A DNA stretch of 64,000 nucleotides from contig NZ_JACCFG010000001.1 of NCBI RefSeq assembly GCF_013416555.1, positions 1,116,001 through 1,180,000 of the forward strand. Reading direction: 5' to 3'. This DNA comes from Sphingomonas sp. R-74633. Its GTDB lineage: Bacteria > Pseudomonadota > Alphaproteobacteria > Sphingomonadales > Sphingomonadaceae. Each line of letters starts with the position of its first letter. The first letter of the stretch is position 1. Of this stretch, positions 33,427 to 40,821 are shown one piece after another. The position numbers and the translations under genes are program-made. Under the pieces are notes generated by a model. The model was not told the DNA's origin, ran no database searches, and saw only the letters and a list, made by a program, of their open reading frames with translations.

Positions 33427-34835
33427 TTCATCTGCCGTTTGATCGTCGCTCGCGTCGCCTTGCCATAAGGCGGCTTCATCCCCGCGAGCCCGGCCACGTC
33501 GATCCGCGGCTGGCTGTACACCGCCTTGGCGTGACTGAAGGTGCGGAAGCCGATCTCGCCATGATAGGCGCCCATGCCCGACGGCCCGATACCGCCGAAG
33601 GGCAGCTCTTCCTGGCTGACATGGAAGATCACGTCGTTCACCGTCGCGCCGCCCGAGATCGTCCGGTCGAGTACCTGGCGCCGTTCGGCCTTGTCCTGCC
33701 CGAAATAATAGAGCGCCAGCGGCCGGTCGCGCCGGTTAACCTGGCCGATCGCCTCCTCGATATGGGCGTAGCTGCGCACCGGCAGGATCGGCCCGAAGAT
33801 TTCCTCCTGCATCACCATCATGTCGTCGGTGGCGCCGCGGACGATATGAAGCGGCAGCTTGCGGCTGTTCGACGCCGCGAAATCCTCGCCCGCCGGATTG
33901 ACCGCGATCACCTCGGCGCCCTTGGCCCGGGCATCGTCGATCCAGCCGGTGAGCCGCTCATAATGCCGGTCGTTGATCACCGCAGTGTAGTCCGGGTTCG
34001 CCAGCAGCGTCGGATACATGCGCGATGCCGCGGCGACGAGACCGTCGACGATCGCCGCCTCCTTCTCTTCGGGCACCAGCACATAGTCCGGCGCCAGGCA
34101 GATCTGCCCGGCATTGAGCATCTTGCCCAACGCCACTCGCTCCGCCGCCTGGTCGATATTGGCCGATCGCCCGACCACCACCGGCGACTTGCCGCCGAGC
34201 TCGAGCGTGACCGGCACGAGATTGTCCGCCGCCGCATGCAGGATATGCCGCCCGATGCCGGTGGCACCAGTGAACAGCAGATGGTCGAACGGCAGTTCCG
34301 CGAACGCCTTGCCCACTTCCGGGCCGCCGCTCACAAAGGCCAGCTCTTCGGGCGCGAAATAGCGCGCCGCCAGTTCTTCCATCAGCGCAGCCGTAACCGG
34401 CGTATATTCGCTGGTCTTCACCATCGCCCGGTTGCCCGCGGCAAACACGCCCGACAGCGGGCTCATCACCAGTTGCACCGGGAAATTCCACGGCGCGATG
34501 ATCCCCACCACACCCTTGGGCTGATATTCGATCCGCGCCCGCCCGCCGAGCAGTCCGAGCGGAAACATCGCCGGCTTGCGGCTCGGCTTCGACCAGCGCT
34601 TGAGATGCTTGAGCGCATGGTTGAGCGGCCCCACCGACGCGGCAATGTCAGTGATCATCGACTGCTCACGGCTGCGATGCCCGAAATCCTCGCTCAGCGC
34701 GTCGCACAGCTTGTCGGCATTCTCCGAGACCATCGCGATCGCCCGCTTCAGCCGGTCGCGCCGCGCCTCCAGCGGCACGGGCAGTTCGGCCATGAAGGCA
34801 GCGCGCTGGGCGTCGAGCAGGTCGCGCATGCTCAT
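33423..34835 (-). CDS. Coniferyl-aldehyde-type NAD(P)-dependent aldehyde dehydrogenase
   Basis: The 470-residue aldehyde dehydrogenase lacks the longer N-terminus of most family members, as coniferyl aldehyde dehydrogenases (CalB type) do. It has GIIAPWNFPVQL, the catalytic Glu in LELGGKSP, the catalytic Cys in NAGQICLAPDY and the C-terminal FPFGGIG-like ELPFGGIGPSGMGAYHG. It should oxidise aromatic or long-chain aldehydes to acids. It starts within a 4-base ATGA overlap of the SIMPL gene and is the third gene of a four-gene operon. Confidence 0.87.
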   Translation of the reverse strand: MSMRDLLDAQRAAFMAELPVPLEARRDRLKRAIAMVSENADKLCDALSEDFGHRSREQSMITDIAASVGPLNHALKHLKRWSKPSRKPAMFPLGLLGGRARIEYQPKGVVGIIAPWNFPVQLVMSPLSGVFAAGNRAMVKTSEYTPVTAALMEELAARYFAPEELAFVSGGPEVGKAFAELPFDHLLFTGATGIGRHILHAAADNLVPVTLELGGKSPVVVGRSANIDQAAERVALGKMLNAGQICLAPDYVLVPEEKEAAIVDGLVAAASRMYPTLLANPDYTAVINDRHYERLTGWIDDARAKGAEVIAVNPAGEDFAASNSRKLPLHIVRGATDDMMVMQEEIFGPILPVRSYAHIEEAIGQVNRRDRPLALYYFGQDKAERRQVLDRTISGGATVNDVIFHVSQEELPFGGIGPSGMGAYHGEIGFRTFSHAKAVYSQPRIDVAGLAGMKPPYGKATRATIKRQMK

Positions 34836-35590
34836 CGCACGATCTCGTAGCTCAGATTCAGCCGGGCTGTGATCGTCACCTTGTCCGGTGTGATCGCGAC
34901 GGGCACCGACGCGTAGCTCCGCACCCCATCTGCGGTCGACACGCGCGGCAAGATCCCGAGATCCTCCGCGATGATGCCGTCACGCATGTCGGCGTCGCTC
35001 ACGCGCAGCAGTGGCCCCAGCTTCGCGCCCGAGGCGCTGGCAATGGCTTCTGCCTGTATCTTGCCGTTGGCGATCGCCATTGCCATTGCCTGGCGCCGCG
35101 CCGCCGCCGGATCGATCAGCCCGAAACCGCTCAAATTCACGTCGCTCCCACCGGCCTGTGCAATCAACCCTGTGAGCGTCCCTGCCCGCGCGACCGGCGA
35201 AAGCTTAACGGTTACGCCGATCTCCGCGATATAGCCCTGCACCGCGCACGCGCCGGTCGACAGGCGCGGCATCATCGAATTGCGCTGGCAATCACCACTG
35301 CGCACTTCCTGAATGCGCATCTGGCCGGTGCGCAAATCGAGCTTGAGATCGCGAAAGCTCGCCAGCGCGTCTTCGACGGCCTGTTTGCGCGCCACGAGGG
35401 CCTTGGTCGCCGCGTCGGCGGTCGCGCCTTCGCCGCGCACCGAATAGCGGATCGTCGCGGTTTCGGGTGGAATCTCCAGCGTGCCGATGGCGACCAGGTC
35501 GATCCGCGGCTCCGCCTTTTCCTGCGCCGCGGCACCGCCGCCGATGAACGCGCCCAGCATCACTCCCGCACCCAGCATCACGCACCGCAT
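34832..35590 (-). CDS. Exported SIMPL (DUF541) domain protein
   Basis: The 252-residue protein has a signal peptide, GAGVMLGAFIGGGAAAQ, and a SIMPL domain with IDLVAIGTLEIPPETATI, YSVRGEGATADAATKA and the C-terminal PVAITPDKVTITARLNLSYEI. SIMPL proteins are periplasmic or outer-membrane associated and their role is not well defined. The ATG at 35590 follows GGGAGAG. The gene lies 29 bases downstream of the prepilin peptidase gene and overlaps the aldehyde dehydrogenase gene by 4 bases. Confidence 0.85.
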   Translation of the reverse strand: MRCVMLGAGVMLGAFIGGGAAAQEKAEPRIDLVAIGTLEIPPETATIRYSVRGEGATADAATKALVARKQAVEDALASFRDLKLDLRTGQMRIQEVRSGDCQRNSMMPRLSTGACAVQGYIAEIGVTVKLSPVARAGTLTGLIAQAGGSDVNLSGFGLIDPAAARRQAMAMAIANGKIQAEAIASASGAKLGPLLRVSDADMRDGIIAEDLGILPRVSTADGVRSYASVPVAITPDKVTITARLNLSYEIVR

Positions 35591-35619
35591 GTCTCGCTCT
35601 CCCTCTTTTCGGGCAGAGC

Positions 35620-36387
35620 CTAGACCGGCATCGGCCCCAACGCCAAGCCAAGCCACACCGCGAATGCTGCCGCCGCGAGCATCACGCCGAACGGCAGCCT
35701 GTCCGTAGCGGTCACCTTTCTGCCGCCGAGCATCAGCCCGATCACGCCCGCCAGCCCGATCAGGCAGGCCGCGAGCAGCACCAAAGGCAGCGCATGCCAG
35801 CCGAGCCACAACCCGATCCCGCCGAACAATTTCGGGTCGCCCCCGCCCAGCCCCTGCCGTCCACGTAGCCGCCGATAGCCCCAGGCGACCAGCCACAGCA
35901 CGCCGAACCCCGCCGCGCCACCGATCAGCCGCTCGTCCAGCGGCGGGTCCAGCCCGAGCAGACCGGTCGCCAGCCCCGTCGCCGCCAGCGTCGCGGTCAG
36001 CACATTGGGCAGCCACAAGGCGGCGACGTCCAATGCCGCCAGCGTCAGCAGCAGCCAGCCGAACACCGCGCCTGCCGCCCCTGCCGGTTCGGGCGAAGCG
36101 ATCGCCGCGGCCACACCGATCGCGCCGCCGATCAGCTCGGTCAGCAAATGGCTGATCGCGATCGGCTTGGCGCAGCCCCGGCAGCGGCCGCGCTGGAGCA
36201 AATAGCTCAGCACCGGCACCAGTTCGCCCGCGCGCAATCCCTTGCCGCAGCTGTCGCATTCGGATCGCCCGCGCGAGATCACCCGCCCCTCGGGCCAGCG
36301 GATCGCCAGCGTCGCGATGAAGCTGCCGAAGACCAGCCCCAGCACGCCGAGCAGCACCGCCCAGCCCCAGGCCGGATCAATCGTCAT
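35620..36387 (-). CDS. Type IV prepilin peptidase / N-methyltransferase (A24 family)
   Basis: The 255-residue integral membrane protein cleaves prepilin-type leader peptides. The first cytoplasmic loop has two C-x2-C pairs (CDSCG and CRGC) of the methylation domain. The two catalytic aspartates are in LAALDVAALWLPN and GLGGGDPKLFGGIG. Eight hydrophobic segments are visible. No pilin or secretion genes are near, so its substrates are encoded elsewhere. It overlaps the upstream small membrane-protein gene by 11 bases. Confidence 0.92.
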   Translation of the reverse strand: MTIDPAWGWAVLLGVLGLVFGSFIATLAIRWPEGRVISRGRSECDSCGKGLRAGELVPVLSYLLQRGRCRGCAKPIAISHLLTELIGGAIGVAAAIASPEPAGAAGAVFGWLLLTLAALDVAALWLPNVLTATLAATGLATGLLGLDPPLDERLIGGAAGFGVLWLVAWGYRRLRGRQGLGGGDPKLFGGIGLWLGWHALPLVLLAACLIGLAGVIGLMLGGRKVTATDRLPFGVMLAAAAFAVWLGLALGPMPV

Positions 36388-36637
36388 CGCGCGGCTTTCG
36401 CTTGCGGATCAGGTAGCGCCACACGCCGAAGCAATTGATCCCGAACAGCACGATATTCTGCGTCCAGAGCGGCTCGTCCTTGGTCATCAGCGCACCGGCG
36501 ATCCAGGCGATGCTCGAGGTGACGAACAGCGCGAAGCCCCGCCCCGTCCAGCGCCGCCCAAGGTCGAGTGACACCAGAAACGCCGCGATGATCCCGCTGA
36601 TCGAGGCATACCATTTGAGAATCTCGATCAGCGTCAT
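36377..36637 (-). CDS. Small membrane protein (three hydrophobic segments)
   Basis: The 86-residue protein begins MTLIEILKWYASISGIIAA and contains FALFVTSSIAWIAGALMT and WTQNIVLFGINCFGVWRYL, each a likely transmembrane helix, then a charged tail RKRKPRDDD. No family is recognised with certainty. It overlaps the prepilin peptidase start by 11 bases. An open frame continues upstream, but this ATG follows the hydrophilic stretch and gives a natural membrane N-terminus. Confidence 0.65.
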   Translation of the reverse strand: MTLIEILKWYASISGIIAAFLVSLDLGRRWTGRGFALFVTSSIAWIAGALMTKDEPLWTQNIVLFGINCFGVWRYLIRKRKPRDDD

Positions 36638-36724
36638 GGTCGGTCCTGTCATGCCGGTGCGCGCGGCTTTTGCAAACCGTCGCATCAGTTACTAGATCGG
36701 CGCCAACACATGAGAGGATCCAAT

Positions 36725-37912
36725 ATGTCCGCCGACCCCGTCGTCATCGCTTCCTATGCCCGCACCCCGATGGGGAGCTTTCAGGGCGCGCTGAGCGACG
36801 CCACCGCCACCGATCTTGGTGCCGCCGCCGTCGGCGCCGCGGTCGAACGCGCCGGGCTGAAGGGCGATGCGATCGAGCGGATCTATATGGGCTGCGTCCT
36901 CCCCGCCGGCCTCGGCCAGGCGCCCGCGCGCCAGGCGGCGCTCAAGGCCGGCCTGCCCAACCATATCGAGGCGACGACGATCAACAAGATGTGCGGATCG
37001 GGCATGCAGGCGGCGATCATGGCCGCCGAGGCCCTCGCCGCCGGCTCGGTCGACCTGCTTATCGCGGGCGGCATGGAGAGCATGACCAACGCGCCCTATC
37101 TGTCGCTGCGCCACCGCGCCGGCGCGCGCATCGGCCATGACGTGCTCAAGGATCACATGTTCCTCGACGGGCTCGAAGATGCCTATGAGCCCGGCAAACT
37201 GATGGGCAATTTCGCCGAGGAAGTGGCGCAGGAATATCAGTTCACCCGGGCGGCGCAGGACGATTTCGCCATCGCCTCGCTCGAGCGCGCCAAGGCCGCT
37301 CAGGCCAGCGGTGCGTTCGACCGCGAGATCGCTCCCGTCGAAGTGAAGACCCGCAAGGGTGTGGTCGCCGTCACCTTCGACGAGCAGCCCGCCAAGGGTG
37401 ACCCTGCCAAGATCCCGACGCTCAAGCCCGCTTTCTCGAAGGACGGCACGATCACCGCAGCCAATGCCTCGTCGATCTCGGACGGCGCCGCCGCGCTGGT
37501 GATGACCCGGATGAGCGTCGCCGAGAAGCTGGGCCTTACCCCGGTCGCCCGCATCGTCGCGCACGCCGCGCATGCCCACGCCCCGTCGCGCTTCACCACC
37601 GCGCCGGTATTCGCGATGCAGAAGGCGCTGGCCAAGGCGGGCTGGACGACGGGCGATGTCGACCTGTTCGAAGTCAACGAAGCCTTTGCCGCGGTCGCGA
37701 TGATCGCGATGCAGGAGCTGTCGCTCAGCCATGACGTGCTCAACGTCAATGGCGGCGCCTGCGCGCTCGGCCACCCGATCGGCGCCAGCGGCGCGCGCGT
37801 CCTCGCCACCCTGCTCTCCGCGCTCGAGGCGCGCGGCGCGCGGCGCGGCCTCGCCTCGCTCTGTATCGGCGGCGGCGAAGCGACCGCGATGGCCGTGGAA
37901 CTGCTGGACTGA
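36725..37912 (+). CDS. Acetyl-CoA C-acetyltransferase (thiolase)
   Basis: The 395-residue thiolase has the acyl-accepting Cys in INKMCGSGMQAA, the catalytic His in GACALGHPIGASGAR and the second Cys in LCIGGGEA, with the NEAFA motif between. It condenses or cleaves acetyl/acetoacetyl-CoA and could receive acetoacetate from leucine and tyrosine breakdown after activation. The ATG at 36725 has GAGAGGA 8 bases upstream. The stop overlaps the next small gene as TGATG. Confidence 0.93.
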   Translation: MSADPVVIASYARTPMGSFQGALSDATATDLGAAAVGAAVERAGLKGDAIERIYMGCVLPAGLGQAPARQAALKAGLPNHIEATTINKMCGSGMQAAIMAAEALAAGSVDLLIAGGMESMTNAPYLSLRHRAGARIGHDVLKDHMFLDGLEDAYEPGKLMGNFAEEVAQEYQFTRAAQDDFAIASLERAKAAQASGAFDREIAPVEVKTRKGVVAVTFDEQPAKGDPAKIPTLKPAFSKDGTITAANASSISDGAAALVMTRMSVAEKLGLTPVARIVAHAAHAHAPSRFTTAPVFAMQKALAKAGWTTGDVDLFEVNEAFAAVAMIAMQELSLSHDVLNVNGGACALGHPIGASGARVLATLLSALEARGARRGLASLCIGGGEATAMAVELLD

Positions 37913-38196
37913 TGGTCTTCGATCTTCGAGGCGCGCTGCTCAAAAAGGCCGAGGTCGAATCGGCGCGCCTCGACGATTTCGAGTTCCGCCTGCGCGCCCG
38001 CACGATGCGCCTGCTCGCGCCGCTGCTCGGGGTGGAGGCCGAAGACCTGGTAGCCCGCATCGCCGTGGAACCGGACGAGGCGATCCTCGCCTCGCTCCCC
38101 GAAACCGCGCGCGCCTGGTACGAAGAGGCTCGCACCGAAGTCCGCCGCCAGCTGATCGAGGAACGCGGCGACCCGACGCCCTACAAGCTGGCCTGA
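37912..38196 (+). CDS. Small soluble protein coupled to the thiolase gene
   Basis: The 94-residue protein is charged and probably all-helical: RLDDFEFRLRARTMRLLAPLLGV, then EEARTEVRRQLIEERGDPTPYKLA. No domain is recognised. Its ATG overlaps the thiolase stop by one base (TGATG), so it is translated with it. The coupling suggests a helper or regulatory role, but this is only inferred. Confidence 0.65.
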   Translation: MVFDLRGALLKKAEVESARLDDFEFRLRARTMRLLAPLLGVEAEDLVARIAVEPDEAILASLPETARAWYEEARTEVRRQLIEERGDPTPYKLA

Positions 38197-38203
38197 GCCA
38201 GCC

Positions 38204-38593
38204 TCAGATCCAGTTACCGGTGAGCATCATCGCATTCAGGAAGCAGGCGAAAAAGGCGTGGCTCATCACTGCCACGCTTAGTGCCACCGCGGCCGGTCGA
38301 TGGCCGCGTGCGAACCAGATCAGACCCGTCACCGCCGCTGCCGTGCCCCAGAAATAGAGGGCCAGCACCGCGCTCGCCAGCTCTGACGAGAATTTGCCCG
38401 GTGCAAGCCCGGCCAGCAGCACCGAAAGTTCGCCAAGCAGAAATGGAACGGCGAACCACGCCAGCCGCCACGATGGCCGGCGCCAGGCGAGGAACAGCCC
38501 TCCCGCTGCGCATACCAACCCGGCGAGCGGGATCAGTCCGAGCAGGCCGAAGTCCGGCACAAAAGCGGCTTGGATCATCTGGAAGAACACCAT
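38204..38593 (-). CDS. Small four-helix membrane protein
   Basis: The 129-residue protein has four hydrophobic segments, including FGLLGLIPLAGLVCAAGG and VALSVAVMSHAFFACFLNAM. No family is recognised. It is convergent with the preceding small gene, 7 bases apart, and follows the SH3-protein gene by 10 bases on the same strand. Confidence 0.65.
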   Translation of the reverse strand: MVFFQMIQAAFVPDFGLLGLIPLAGLVCAAGGLFLAWRRPSWRLAWFAVPFLLGELSVLLAGLAPGKFSSELASAVLALYFWGTAAAVTGLIWFARGHRPAAVALSVAVMSHAFFACFLNAMMLTGNWI

Positions 38594-38603
38594 TGCAGGC
38601 GCC

Positions 38604-39080
38604 CTAGTTCAGCGTTTCGCCCGGGTCCGTGCCCCAGATATGGCTCTGCTCGACATAGCCGCCGCGCCCGGCGACGTCGAACCAGCACCAGCCGCTCGAG
38701 CAGCGGCTCACCCGGCCGACCACGCCCGGCGCCGCACGCCAGCTCACCCGGCCGTTGAAGCGCGGGCCGTCGCGCATCTCGGTAACGGTGCCGATCACCA
38801 TCGCGGTGCGCACATCGTCGAGCAGGTTCGCCAGCATCCAGCCCTGGGTGCCGTCCGGGTCCTCGACCTTGCGCCACTCGCCATAGATGTCGATCACCTT
38901 CAGCGGCAGGCCCTTGCGCTGATAGAGCCAGTTCGACGGGTAATTGCGCCCCGGGCCGGTGCGCATCCGCGCCTTCTCGGCCTTGATCGAGACATAATAG
39001 GGCGTCTTGCGCTGGGCGAGCGCGGGAAAGGCCAGCCCGAGCGTGATGACGCCGAGCACGAGCCATTTCCAGAAACGCAT
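38604..39080 (-). CDS. Exported SH3-domain protein
   Basis: The 158-residue protein has a signal peptide, FWKWLVLGVITLGLAFPALAQ, and two bacterial SH3-like segments: KARMRTGPGRNYPSNWLYQRKG with WRKVEDPDGTQGWMLANLL, and a second with MRDGPRFNGRVSWRAAPG. It probably binds cell-wall peptides or acts as an envelope scaffold. The ATG at 39080 follows GGGGGTC; a TTG five codons earlier is less likely. Confidence 0.83.
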   Translation of the reverse strand: MRFWKWLVLGVITLGLAFPALAQRKTPYYVSIKAEKARMRTGPGRNYPSNWLYQRKGLPLKVIDIYGEWRKVEDPDGTQGWMLANLLDDVRTAMVIGTVTEMRDGPRFNGRVSWRAAPGVVGRVSRCSSGWCWFDVAGRGGYVEQSHIWGTDPGETLN

Positions 39081-39177
39081 GCGACCCCCGTTCAATTTGT
39101 GAGCCAGCCGTTTACCCCGACCATGCCCCTGCCATCAACCGTTGACTGGCGCGGCGCATGCCTCCAAGCCGCCCTTT

Positions 39178-40176
39178 ATGGCACAAGGCCCGCGCCCCTC
39201 TCGCCCCCGGGTGATCATCACCCGCGCGCTGCCCGACGGTATCGAGGCGCGCATGGCCGAATTGTTCGACGCCGTGACCAATCCCGATGACACGCCGATG
39301 CCCCGCGACGCGCTCGCCGCGGCGATGGCGGATTGCGACGTGCTGGTGCCGACAGTGACCGACCGGATCGACGCCGAACTGCTCGCCGCGGCCCCCGATC
39401 GCCTCCGCCTGATCGCCAATTACGGCGCCGGCGTCGGCCATATCGACCTCAAGGCAGCCCGCGAGCGTGGCATCGTCGTCACCAACACCCCCGGCGTGCT
39501 GACCGAAGACACCGCCGACATGACGATGGCGCTGATCCTCGCGGTGCCGCGCCGGCTGGTCGAGGGCGACGAGCTGGTCCGCACCGGCGGCTGGAAAGGC
39601 TGGGCGCCCACTTCGATGCGCGGCCACCGGATCGGCGGCAAGAAGCTCGGCATTCTCGGCATGGGCCGCATCGGCCAGGCCGTGGCGATGCGCGCCCGCG
39701 CCTTCGGGCTGCAAATCCATTATCACAACCGCCACCGCCTGCCCCAGGTGCCCGAAGCCCAGCTCGGGGCCACCTGGCATGCCGAGCTCGATACGATGCT
39801 CGAGGCGGTCGACATCCTGACGATCCACACCCCGCATACCGACAGCACCAGCGGCCTGATCGACGCGCGCGGGCTCGACCTGCTCGGGCCCAAGGGCTGG
39901 CTGATCAACACCGCCCGCGGCGAGATCGTCGACCAGGAAGCGCTCGTCGCAGCGCTTTCCGAAGGCCGCATCGCCGGCGCCGGGCTCGATGTCTATGTGG
40001 GCGAACCGGCGGTCGATCCGCGCCTGATCGCGCTCGACAATGTCGTGCTGCTCCCCCATCTCGGCTCGGCCACCTTCGAAGGCCGCGAAGACATGGGCAT
40101 CAAGGTCATCGCCAATATCCGCGCCTGGTCCGACGGGCACCGCCCGCTCGATCAGGTTCTTGACGGTTGGCTGTAA
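39178..40176 (+). CDS. 2-hydroxyacid dehydrogenase (glyoxylate/hydroxypyruvate reductase type)
   Basis: The 332-residue enzyme has the NAD(P) fold LGILGMGRIGQAVAMRA and the catalytic residues of D-2-hydroxyacid dehydrogenases: Arg in NTARGEIVD, Glu in VGEPAVDPRLIAL and His in LLPHLGSATFEGRE. GLDVYVGEP and HLGSAT resemble GyaR-type glyoxylate reductases. Likely substrates are glyoxylate or hydroxypyruvate, which would fit with malate synthase nearby. The ATG at 39178 gives the usual N-terminus. The promoter of the next gene probably lies inside its 3' end. Confidence 0.9.
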   Translation: MAQGPRPSRPRVIITRALPDGIEARMAELFDAVTNPDDTPMPRDALAAAMADCDVLVPTVTDRIDAELLAAAPDRLRLIANYGAGVGHIDLKAARERGIVVTNTPGVLTEDTADMTMALILAVPRRLVEGDELVRTGGWKGWAPTSMRGHRIGGKKLGILGMGRIGQAVAMRARAFGLQIHYHNRHRLPQVPEAQLGATWHAELDTMLEAVDILTIHTPHTDSTSGLIDARGLDLLGPKGWLINTARGEIVDQEALVAALSEGRIAGAGLDVYVGEPAVDPRLIALDNVVLLPHLGSATFEGREDMGIKVIANIRAWSDGHRPLDQVLDGWL

Positions 40177-40190
40177 CGTTTATCTTATAA
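40160..40190 (+). promoter_or_regulatory. Possible promoter for the first PilZ gene
   Basis: TTGACG at 40160-40165 matches the -35 consensus at five of six bases. TTATAA at 40185-40190 is a possible -10 box with a 19-base spacer; TATCTT at 40181-40186 is an alternative. The -35 box is inside the end of the dehydrogenase gene. It would produce a leader of about 135 bases before the PilZ start. Confidence 0.35.
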
Positions 40191-40216
40191 ATACTTGCCG
40201 TTACTTGGCGCAATGT

Positions 40217-40302
40217 CTCCGATACGGAGCAGGTTCTACCGCGTTAACCGACCCCGGTAAGGAGTTGGAAAGCCCGTGCGTTGCGTAATAACCCTTACGC
40301 AA
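40217..40302 (+). promoter_or_regulatory. Three-hairpin leader upstream of the first PilZ gene
   Basis: The leader holds CTCCG-ATA-CGGAG (40217-40229), TTAACCG-ACCC-CGGTAA (40244-40260, one bulge) and a perfect 8-pair hairpin, TTGCGTAA-TAACCC-TTACGCAA (40281-40302). The Shine-Dalgarno GGGGGA follows at 40323. No known riboswitch class is recognised. It could be a structured regulatory leader, or the last palindrome could be an operator. Confidence 0.35.
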
Positions 40303-40335
40303 TGACCCTTAGGGGGAATGCATGGGGGACATCCG

Positions 40336-40749
40336 ATGCTACCAAGAGAATCCCGGCGGGAAGTCGTCATTCCCGCCCAGATGCGCAGCAAGGGGGGATG
40401 GAGTGACGTGACCATCCGCAATATCTCGCCGCACGGCATGATGCTGCTGGCGCCGTTCCCGCCCAAGCCGGGAACGCTGGTCGAGGTCCACAAGGCCTCG
40501 CTGGCACTGGTCGGCCGCGTCATCTGGGTGAAGGGCAAGACGCTCGGCATCCAGCTGGTCGAGCGGCTGAACTTCACCGCGCTGTTCCGCGCGGCGAACG
40601 AGGCCCCGGCCACCGGCCATGGCCCCGTACCCGCCACCGCCGCCCTGCCCTTCACGGGCAAGCACGGCAGCATGATCGCCTGGCTTCTCGCCGGCTCCAC
40701 TCTATTGCTGGCCAGCGGCTGCGCGGCAGTCGCGCTCTGGCAAGTCTGA
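40336..40749 (+). CDS. PilZ-domain protein with C-terminal membrane anchor
   Basis: The 137-residue protein has a PilZ domain: RESRREVV gives the c-di-GMP-binding arginines and NISPHG the N-x-S-x2-G motif. A transmembrane helix, MIAWLLAGSTLLLASGCAAVALW, sits at the very C-terminus. It is therefore a tail-anchored PilZ protein that could bring c-di-GMP signals to the inner membrane. The ATG at 40336 has GGGGGA at good spacing; the ATG at 40318 sits too close to an A/G run. A close relative is encoded at 51080. Confidence 0.88.
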   Translation: MLPRESRREVVIPAQMRSKGGWSDVTIRNISPHGMMLLAPFPPKPGTLVEVHKASLALVGRVIWVKGKTLGIQLVERLNFTALFRAANEAPATGHGPVPATAALPFTGKHGSMIAWLLAGSTLLLASGCAAVALWQV

Positions 40750-40821
40750 CCGAAGTTTCCTGACGACTCTCCGAGATGCGGCACGAGCCGCGCCGGAAAC
40801 CCCAAGGGTTCGCACCCAGTA

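Noticed and set aside
36377-36685. Small membrane protein taken as a PnuC-type transporter
   Set aside because: The protein is only 86 residues with three helices, much shorter than PnuC, and I see no binding motif that supports it.
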